From: DATKMG01 sp035541995
GTDB taxonomy: Bacteria > Acidobacteriota > Terriglobia > Versatilivoradales > Versatilivoraceae
Assembly (NCBI GenBank): GCA_035541995.1
Contig: DATKMG010000070.1
Location: 1 to 5,453 of the forward strand
Direction: 5' to 3'
Length of the DNA: 5,453 nucleotides
Part shown: positions 1 through 4,665 of the stretch, piece after piece
Layout: every line of letters starts with the position of its first letter
Position numbering within the stretch: position 1 is the first letter of the stretch
Translations under genes and position numbers: made by a program
The notes under the pieces: model-generated
Database searches by the model: none
What the model saw: the letters and a program-made list of their open reading frames with translations, nothing else
Told to the model about the DNA's origin: nothing

Positions 1-312
1 GACATCGTGCTCATCACCAACTTCCTGCACCACTTCGACCCGTCCACGTGCATTGGACTACTAAAGAAGATTCACGCCGCGTTGAGGCCCGCGGGCCGGG
101 CAGCCGTGTTGGAGTTCGTGCCTAATGAAGACCGGGTCTCGCCGCCCATGGCCGCCTCCTTTAGTCTCACGATGCTGGCGAGTACCGCGTCAGGGGATGC
201 TTACACTTTCCGCGAATTGGAGGCAATGTGCCGTGAGGCCGGGTTTGGCGGCATCGTGTCGCACCCGGTTCCCAACAGCCCGCACACCGTAGTGGTCGGG
301 CACGCCCGATGA
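1..312 (+). CDS. SAM-dependent O-methyltransferase, C-terminal fragment
   Basis: The last 103 residues of a class I SAM-dependent methyltransferase are visible, in frame from base 1 to the TGA at 310-312. The start and the SAM-binding glycine loop lie off the left edge. Seen directly: LITNFLHHF (residues 4-12) is the strand and helix that follow the SAM pocket, and its His-His-Phe resembles the catalytic-base region of Methyltransf_2 (PF00891) O-methyltransferases. LRPAGRAAVLEF (residues 28-39) matches the 'LkPGGrv.i.E' strand and turn of the same fold. A TFRELEAMCREAGF helix (residues 69-82) and a final beta strand VVVGHAR follow, as is usual at the C-terminus. The methyl acceptor cannot be read from this part; a small phenolic or hydroxylated aromatic is typical for the family. 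The next gene starts 51 bases downstream on the same strand with no terminator-like hairpin between, so co-transcription with the hydroxylase genes is possible. The GTG at 7 is internal and not a real start. Confidence 0.85.
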   Translation, partial: DIVLITNFLHHFDPSTCIGLLKKIHAALRPAGRAAVLEFVPNEDRVSPPMAASFSLTMLASTASGDAYTFRELEAMCREAGFGGIVSHPVPNSPHTVVVGHAR

Positions 313-353
313 TTCAGACAGCAGTCTCGTTGCCCACGACCTAGGACCTGGTT

Positions 354-359
354 GAGGTG
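354..359 (+). promoter_or_regulatory. Ribosome binding site for the iorA-like gene
   Basis: GAGGTG lies 4 bases before GTG 364. It decides the start, because the alternative TTG at 352 would lie inside or before this site and has no purine-rich sequence at a proper distance. Confidence 0.6.
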
Positions 360-363
360 TTTT

Positions 364-843
364 GTGCCCAATGTCACAGCCTTGCATGTGAACGGTACCC
401 GACAGCCCATTGATGCTGACCCGGAAGCGAGTCTCCTGTCTGTTTTGCGGGAGCAATTGGGCCTTACCGGTAGTAAGTACGGTTGTGGCGAAGGGCAGTG
501 TGGTGCTTGTACCGTATTGATCGATGGCCTCCCCAGACGATCCTGTATCACGAAAGTGGGAACGGCCGCATCAAAGCCGATCACCACCATCGAAGGACTC
601 CAGAACGGCGATCAGCTTCATCCGCTCCAGCGGTCCTTCCTGGAGCTGGATGCGCTGCAATGCGGCTACTGCACTCCGGGTATGATTGTGACTGCCAGCG
701 CTCTTCTCAAGTCAACCCCCGAGCCTACCGAGCAGCAGATCATCCAGTTTATGGAAGGAAACATCTGCCGCTGTGGAACTTATCGGCGGATCATCGCTGC
801 CATTTTGCGGGCGGCCGACTTCATGAAAGAGGAACGATCTTGA
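364..843 (+). CDS. iorA: [2Fe-2S] small subunit of IorAB-type molybdenum hydroxylase
   Basis: This 159-residue protein is the electron-transfer subunit of a xanthine-oxidase-superfamily hydroxylase (isoquinoline 1-oxidoreductase alpha, CoxS or aldehyde dehydrogenase gamma type). It passes electrons from the molybdenum site through two [2Fe-2S] clusters. The N-terminal plant-ferredoxin-like domain has C41, C46, C49 (CGEGQCGAC) and C61. The C-terminal helical domain has C100, C103, C135 and C137, spaced Cx2C-x31-CxC as in this family. The total length is normal and all eight cluster ligands are present. I chose GTG at 364 because GAGGTG at 354-359 lies 4 bases upstream and the protein then begins right before the first beta strand. 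A TTG at 352 would add four residues (the TTG-encoded start residue, then Arg-Cys-Phe) and overlap that site. There is no signal peptide, so it is likely exported by riding with the Tat-bearing large subunit. Its stop codon overlaps the start of the next gene. The exact substrate class is unknown; the symbol is by family resemblance. Confidence 0.92.
   Translation: MPNVTALHVNGTRQPIDADPEASLLSVLREQLGLTGSKYGCGEGQCGACTVLIDGLPRRSCITKVGTAASKPITTIEGLQNGDQLHPLQRSFLELDALQCGYCTPGMIVTASALLKSTPEPTEQQIIQFMEGNICRCGTYRRIIAAILRAADFMKEERS
829..833 (+). promoter_or_regulatory. Ribosome binding site for the iorB-like gene
   Basis: GAGGA lies 6 bases before TTG 840, inside the last codons of the upstream gene. 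It supports the rare TTG start, for which there is no ATG or GTG alternative in frame until codon 41 (ATG at 960), beyond the Tat motif. Confidence 0.65.
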
Positions 844-2999
844 TTCATGATTCGACGAATGCCTCACCTCCAGAACCCGAACGATACGAACTGAACTCAG
901 TACCCACTTACCATTTTGAGCTGGCACGACGGGAATTCTTCCGCATTTTCGGCGGTGGGATGGTCATTGCCTGTATTCTGGAGAAGGGCCTGGCAGCCCA
1001 GGAGTCCGGACGGGGTGGAAGGGGTCTCAGCCAGCAACTTCCTCAAGACATTGCTTCCTGGCTTCACATCGACGAAGACGGAGGCGTGACCGCCTACACG
1101 GGCAAAGTGGAAGTCGGACAGAATTCCCGTACTGCACTCACCCAGGCAGTTGCGGAAGAGCTTCGAGTACCGCCCGACTCCATCCGAATGGTGATGGGGG
1201 ATACTGAACTCTCTCCTTTCGACATGGGAACATTTGGCAGCCGGACTACGCCAACCATGAACCCCCAGCTTCGCAGGGTAGCTGCCACTGCTCGCGACCT
1301 TTTGATAGACCTGGCGGCGGAAGCGTGGGGAACTCATCGCGAAGGACTGATTGCGGGAGAGAGTGAGATTCGCGATCCCGGGAACCAGCGAGCAATCGCT
1401 TACAAATCATTGCTCAAAGGGAAAAAGCTCGCACGGGCAATCCCTGCAGATGATCCTTTGAGGCCTCCTGCGCAATGGACAGTGATGGGAAGTTCAGTTC
1501 CCAAAGTTGATGGAAAGGAATTCGTGACGGGGAAGCACGCATTCCCATCGGATGTCAAAATGCCAGGGATGCTTGTTGGAAAGATCCTTCGCCCTCCTTC
1601 CATAGGCGCCACACTGGATTCTCTCGATACGCGACAGGCCGAGACCATGGTCGGTGTTATCGTGGTCCATGACGGAGATTTTGTGGGAGTCGCGGCACCG
1701 AGCGAACGTGTTGCAGAGCAGGCCATTGCCGCCATCCGTGCAGAATGGAAGGCGGTACCCCAGCCGTCGGGGAAAGAGTTATACGAATATCTGAAAAAGA
1801 ATGCCGAATCTTCGGGAAGCCCTGATGAGCGAATCCCGGCACAGGGCTTGATTGAAGACGGGCTGGCCTCCGCCGATCAACGGCTTAAAACCACATACAC
1901 GATAGCCTACATCGCTCATGCGCCGCTCGAGCCCCGCGCGGCGGTCGCCGAATGGAAAGAAGGGAAACTGCTGGTGTGGACGGGTACTCAGCGGCCTTTT
2001 GGGGTGCGATCCGAACTCGCTCAGGCCTTTCGTATCCCCGAGGATCAGGTGCACGTACGAATGCCTGACATGGGTTCGGGGTACGGGGGCAAGCACACAG
2101 GAGAAACGGCAGTGGAAGCGGCGCGTCTGGCTAAGGGAGCCGGTCGCCCTGTCAAGCTGGTGTGGACGCGGGAGGAGGAATTCAGCTGGGCTTATTTCCG
2201 CCCGGCGGGAGTGATCGAAGTCAGAAGCGGTGTCAAGCAGGACGGCACTATCACAGCTTGGGAATTCCACAATTATAATTCGGGAGCATCTGGGATTAGT
2301 ACTCCCTATGATATTCCGAATCAACGCACCGAGTTCCACGCCTCAAAATCACCGCTCCGCCAGGGTTCCTATCGAGGCTTGGCCGCCACAGCCAACCACT
2401 TTGTTCGAGAGTCGCACATGGACGAGCTGGCACACGCCGTCAATATGGACCCTCTCGAATTTCGCTTGAAGAATCTCAAGGATACCCGTTTGAGGGGAGT
2501 GTTCGAGGCGGCCTCGACTACATTTGGATGGGGAAAAGCCAGGAAGCGGTCCGGACAAGGATTTGGCCTAGGCGGGGGAACCGAAAAGGGCGGATATGTG
2601 GCGACATGTGTGGAGGTTTCCGTGGATGGCTCGACTGGCCAGGTGAAAATAGTGCGCGCAGTAACCGCATTTGACTGCGGCGCCGTGGTGAATCCTGACC
2701 AATTGCGGAATCAAATCGAGGGCGCCATCGTGATGGGCATCGGTGGAGCGCTTTTTGAGGCCATTGAATTCGAGGATGGTCGTATCTTGAACGGACGCTT
2801 TTCGCGCTATCGAGTCCCGCGATTCAGTGATGTTCCTGAAATCGAGGTCGTCCTTGTAGACCAGAAGGATCTGCCTTCGGCCGGAGCAGGAGAGACTCCC
2901 CTCGTGGGCCTTGCGCCTGCAGTCGGAAACGCTATCTTTGATGCGACCGGAATTCGCCTACGATCGTTGCCGATGGCGCCTGAGGGAGTGAAAGTGTAG
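840..2999 (+). CDS. iorB: Molybdopterin large subunit of IorB-type hydroxylase, Tat-exported
   Basis: This 719-residue protein is the catalytic subunit that binds molybdopterin-cytosine-dinucleotide-type cofactor and hydroxylates N-heterocycles or oxidises aldehydes, depending on the member. A twin-arginine signal, RREFFRIFGGG (R30, R31), followed by a hydrophobic stretch to about residue 53, predicts folded export to the periplasm. Domains in order: a displaced molybdenum-site segment with VEVGQNSRT (residues 90-98) and GTFGSRTTP (130-138); an alpha/beta hammerhead at about 218-305; then the main molybdenum-binding domains. By alignment to bovine xanthine dehydrogenase, Q384 (GTQRPFG) matches Gln767, Y415 (GSGYGGK) sits at Phe798, R512 (YRGLA) matches Arg880, Q94 matches Gln1040 and E685 (GAGETPL) matches catalytic Glu1261. 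The putative TTG start overlaps the upstream TGA (TTGA), so translation is probably coupled. The open frame runs back to 483, but that upstream part is only the iorA-like gene out of frame. No FAD subunit or cytochrome gene follows. The substrate is unknown. Confidence 0.93.
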   Translation: MIHDSTNASPPEPERYELNSVPTYHFELARREFFRIFGGGMVIACILEKGLAAQESGRGGRGLSQQLPQDIASWLHIDEDGGVTAYTGKVEVGQNSRTALTQAVAEELRVPPDSIRMVMGDTELSPFDMGTFGSRTTPTMNPQLRRVAATARDLLIDLAAEAWGTHREGLIAGESEIRDPGNQRAIAYKSLLKGKKLARAIPADDPLRPPAQWTVMGSSVPKVDGKEFVTGKHAFPSDVKMPGMLVGKILRPPSIGATLDSLDTRQAETMVGVIVVHDGDFVGVAAPSERVAEQAIAAIRAEWKAVPQPSGKELYEYLKKNAESSGSPDERIPAQGLIEDGLASADQRLKTTYTIAYIAHAPLEPRAAVAEWKEGKLLVWTGTQRPFGVRSELAQAFRIPEDQVHVRMPDMGSGYGGKHTGETAVEAARLAKGAGRPVKLVWTREEEFSWAYFRPAGVIEVRSGVKQDGTITAWEFHNYNSGASGISTPYDIPNQRTEFHASKSPLRQGSYRGLAATANHFVRESHMDELAHAVNMDPLEFRLKNLKDTRLRGVFEAASTTFGWGKARKRSGQGFGLGGGTEKGGYVATCVEVSVDGSTGQVKIVRAVTAFDCGAVVNPDQLRNQIEGAIVMGIGGALFEAIEFEDGRILNGRFSRYRVPRFSDVPEIEVVLVDQKDLPSAGAGETPLVGLAPAVGNAIFDATGIRLRSLPMAPEGVKV

Positions 3000-3105
3000 G
3001 GTCCCCCCCAGCACGATTTTCAGACGAGAATCCCCTATGAAGTTCTCAGCTTCAGCGATGCTACACCACCTTATTCAAGCTAGTCACCGCGGATGAAAAT
3101 GGCGG

Positions 3106-3129
3106 AGGGCCCCGCTCCGTCGGGGCCTT
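3106..3129 (+). terminator. Possible factor-independent terminator after the iorB-like gene
   Basis: A perfect 7-base-pair GC stem, GGCCCCG (3108-3114) with CGGGGCC (3121-3127), has a 6-base loop CTCCGT. It extends to 9 pairs through a G-T and an A-T pair at 3106-3107 and 3128-3129. It lies about 107 bases after the iorB stop. The run after the stem (TTGGTCGCTT) is only weakly T-rich, so termination may be inefficient or the hairpin may protect the transcript's 3' end instead. Confidence 0.45.
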
Positions 3130-3171
3130 GGTCGCTTATTCGAGCCCACGACCGCAAATGAAAAAACCACA

Positions 3172-3280
3172 GGTAGCCACGGTGAGCGTATTTAGCGATG
3201 ACGGTCACCGCGAGCCGTGGGCTTTTTGCTGGCTTGACAAGCCCACGCTTCCCGCAAAAAACGCGGTCGGCGTGGCTACC
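3172..3280. repeat. Nested inverted-repeat element of 109 bases
   Basis: The ends are a perfect 10-base inverted repeat, GGTAGCCACG (3172-3181) with CGTGGCTACC (3271-3280). Inside are a 6-base pair set, ACCGCG (3207-3212) with CGCGGT (3262-3267), and a 9-base perfect repeat, CGTGGGCTT (3216-3224) with AAGCCCACG (3239-3247). The left arm can also form a competing hairpin, CGGTGA (3180-3185) with TCACCG (3205-3210). The three main stems nest without conflict, so either strand could fold into one branched structure. No matching short target duplication is obvious at the edges. It may be a MITE or REP-like repeat, a structured RNA, or a degenerate intergenic repeat; the sequence alone does not decide. 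Confidence 0.55.
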
Positions 3281-3352
3281 GAATCACGCATTTTCAAGAA
3301 AGTCCTTCCGCTCATTAGCTAGGAGTCCGGATAGGCAACATGCTGTAATCTC

Positions 3353-3384
3353 TTGAACTCCTCAAGTTCAATCCAGGTTGAACC
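3353..3384. repeat. Inverted repeat with a third half-site
   Basis: TTGAACT (3353-3359) and AGTTCAA (3365-3371) form a perfect 7-base inverted repeat with a 5-base spacer. A further TTGAAC lies at 3378-3383 within GGTTGAACC. The three half-sites start at 3353, 3365 or 3366 and 3378, about one helical turn plus two bases apart. This could be a regulator binding site ahead of the GH5 gene or a small hairpin; no known regulator is recognised. Confidence 0.35.
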
Positions 3385-3416
3385 CTCAGCTTCGTTGTAC
3401 TATCTTTGAGGGAAAG

Positions 3417-3437
3417 GGTAGCGACTCGATTGCTACC
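3417..3437. promoter_or_regulatory. Operator-like palindrome upstream of the GH5 gene
   Basis: GGTAGC (3417-3422) and GCTACC (3432-3437) are a perfect inverted repeat with a 9-base spacer, 64 bases before the GH5 start codon. Its right arm overlaps the proposed -35 hexamer, an arrangement expected for a repressor. It could also be read as a short RNA hairpin. The same GGTAGC/GCTACC hexamers form the ends of the element at 3172-3280. Confidence 0.35.
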
Positions 3438-3458
3438 ATTCAGGACACACCATAGGAT
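3430..3458 (+). promoter_or_regulatory. Weak sigma70-like promoter for the GH5 gene
   Basis: TTGCTA (3430-3435) and TAGGAT (3453-3458) are separated by 17 bases, and each matches four of six consensus positions. The predicted start of transcription would lie near 3465, giving a leader of about 35 bases. Matches this weak occur by chance, so position relative to the gene and the overlapping palindrome are the main support. Confidence 0.25.
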
Positions 3459-3487
3459 AGGTTCGGGAGTTCCAACCCGGAATGACT

Positions 3488-3493
3488 GGGGGA
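3488..3493 (+). promoter_or_regulatory. Ribosome binding site for the GH5 gene
   Basis: GGGGGA lies 7 bases before ATG 3501. It supports this start rather than the ATG at 3519, which would cut off the twin-arginine motif. Confidence 0.6.
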
Positions 3494-3500
3494 TCAACTC

Positions 3501-4595
3501 ATGCAACGTAGGGAATTTATGAGACAGGCCGGGGCTGCAGTGGCTGCCTTCAGCGTTGGGGGCCACGCGGGACGGGCAGAGGAAGAAGACCTGAATGCCA
3601 GCCATATTCCACGCTGGCGGGGATTCAATCTTCAAGCCAGATTTGGTCCTGCAGCTGATTCTTATCGAGAATCCGATTTTGCTATTATGGCCGAATGGGG
3701 ATTCGACTTTGCTCGACTCCCAATGTCATACTGGACTTGGACCCACCGTGACAGTTGGCTGAACATTAACGATACAGCCTTGAAAGACATTGACAAGGCG
3801 GTCGAATTCGGCCGCCAGTATGGGATTCATATCAATTTGAATTTCCACCGCTTGCCCGGCTACTGCATCAATGGCAGAAACTTGGAACCGGTGGACTTAT
3901 TTTCAGGAACTGAAGCCGAACGTGCCCACGCGCTTTCAGCGGCTGTGTTTCATTGGAAGTATTTTGCCCAACGTTATAGGGGAATTCCCAACCGTCGCCT
4001 GAGTTTTGATTTGATTAACGAGCCGCCCAAAATGCAGTCGGAAGACCGGTACGTGGAAATTGTCAAAGCTCTGGTAGCCGGCATCAGGGAAGTCGATGCG
4101 AACCGATTGATTTTTGCAGACGGGATTGACATAGGCCAAACACCGGTGATGGGGATCGTGGAGCTAGGTCTAGTGCAAAGCACCCGCGGGTACCTGCCCA
4201 AGGCAGTCAGTCATTATACGGCTACGTGGGTACCAAAGGACGAATTTGAGACTTTTAAACTTCCGACTTGGCCTCTTCAAGACGATTCAGGACAAATCTG
4301 GAACCGTGACAAGATAAAACAAGAACTTTATACCAAATGGAAACCTATTGTGGATAAAGGTGTCCAGGTCCATGTGGGTGAGTGGGGCTGTTTTAACCAG
4401 ACTCCCCATGACGTTACTTTGGCTTGGATGAAGGACTGCTTGTCCATTTGGAAAGAGGCGGGGTGGGGTTTTTCTCTGTGGGAATTAAGGGGTACCTTTG
4501 GAGTTCTGGATAGCGAACGGCAAGACGTCAAATATGAGGACTACAAAGGTCACAAGCTCGACAGGGAAATGCTGGAGTTGTTGCGCAGTTCCTAA
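3501..4595 (+). CDS. Exported glycoside hydrolase family 5 (endoglucanase-like)
   Basis: This 364-residue protein is a retaining glycoside hydrolase with the (beta/alpha)8 barrel of clan GH-A, probably cleaving beta-1,4-linked glucan or a related polysaccharide. The N-terminus MQRREFMRQAG followed by an Ala/Gly-rich segment is a plausible Tat signal, with cleavage near residue 26 (GRA/EE), so it should act outside the cytoplasm. The barrel begins at WRGFNLQ (residues 39-45). Conserved GH5 positions visible are R72 (ARLPM), H116 in the NFHR turn, N173-E174 in LINEPP (acid/base), H238-Y239 (SHYTAT), E294 in HVGEWG (nucleophile) and W327 (SLWELRG). The 120-residue gap between the two glutamates is normal and nothing is missing. 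There is no carbohydrate-binding module or dockerin. Codons look more A/T-rich than those of the upstream hydroxylase genes. GH5 subfamily and substrate (cellulose, glucomannan, xyloglucan) cannot be fixed by eye. Confidence 0.92.
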   Translation: MQRREFMRQAGAAVAAFSVGGHAGRAEEEDLNASHIPRWRGFNLQARFGPAADSYRESDFAIMAEWGFDFARLPMSYWTWTHRDSWLNINDTALKDIDKAVEFGRQYGIHINLNFHRLPGYCINGRNLEPVDLFSGTEAERAHALSAAVFHWKYFAQRYRGIPNRRLSFDLINEPPKMQSEDRYVEIVKALVAGIREVDANRLIFADGIDIGQTPVMGIVELGLVQSTRGYLPKAVSHYTATWVPKDEFETFKLPTWPLQDDSGQIWNRDKIKQELYTKWKPIVDKGVQVHVGEWGCFNQTPHDVTLAWMKDCLSIWKEAGWGFSLWELRGTFGVLDSERQDVKYEDYKGHKLDREMLELLRSS

Positions 4596-4604
4596 GGCAT
4601 AAAA

Positions 4605-4622
4605 ACGGAATTTTCTGTTTCA
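4605..4622 (+). terminator. Weak hairpin between the convergent genes
   Basis: In the 70-base gap after the GH5 stop, AAACGG and CTGTTT can pair around the loop AATTTT with one G-T pair, on the plus strand only. The stem is weak and the following T run is short, so this is a tentative terminator for the GH5 transcript. Confidence 0.2.
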
Positions 4623-4665
4623 CCTCCGCGGGCACGCCGGGCCGGTGGACCCCGAATTCATCCAC

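Larger units (their letters stand above)
3000..3500. other. Intergenic stretch of 501 bases without a credible gene
   Basis: This region separates the hydroxylase genes from the GH5 gene. It holds a GC-rich hairpin at 3106-3129, a 109-base nested inverted-repeat element at 3172-3280, an inverted repeat with a third half-site at 3353-3384, an operator-like palindrome at 3417-3437 with a weak promoter at 3430-3458, and the GH5 ribosome binding site at 3488-3493. A 64-codon open frame at 3128-3322 starts inside the hairpin, lacks a ribosome binding site and gives a sequence of no recognisable kind, so it is not called. Confidence 0.7.

Noticed and set aside
201..590. Minus-strand open frames across the methyltransferase end and the iorA-like start
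   Set aside because: They are antisense to two well-supported genes and have no motif of their own.
483..839. Upstream extension of the large-subunit reading frame back to ATG 483
   Set aside because: It overlaps the iorA-like gene in another frame, whose eight cluster cysteines are intact, and the extension gives a Cys/Arg/His-rich sequence with no family resemblance. TTG 840 has its own ribosome binding site.
1779..2339. 186-codon minus-strand open frame inside the large-subunit gene
   Set aside because: It is a shadow of the conserved molybdenum-binding domain; the translation is rich in Arg, Pro and Ser with no recognisable motif.
3172..3280. Reading the nested repeats as a tRNA, CRISPR repeat or insertion sequence
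   Set aside because: There is no tRNA-sized cloverleaf with a T-loop or anticodon arm, no regularly spaced repeats with spacers, and no transposase or clear target duplication.
3128..3322. Small 64-codon open frame in the intergenic region
   Set aside because: It starts at a TTG inside the GC hairpin, has no ribosome binding site and runs through the inverted-repeat element. The composition looks like translated non-coding DNA.
4621..4647. GC-rich run between the convergent genes as a strong bidirectional terminator
   Set aside because: Only CACC (4621-4624) with GGTG (4644-4647) pairs cleanly. The inner bases do not form a continuous stem and no T run follows on either strand at the right distance.
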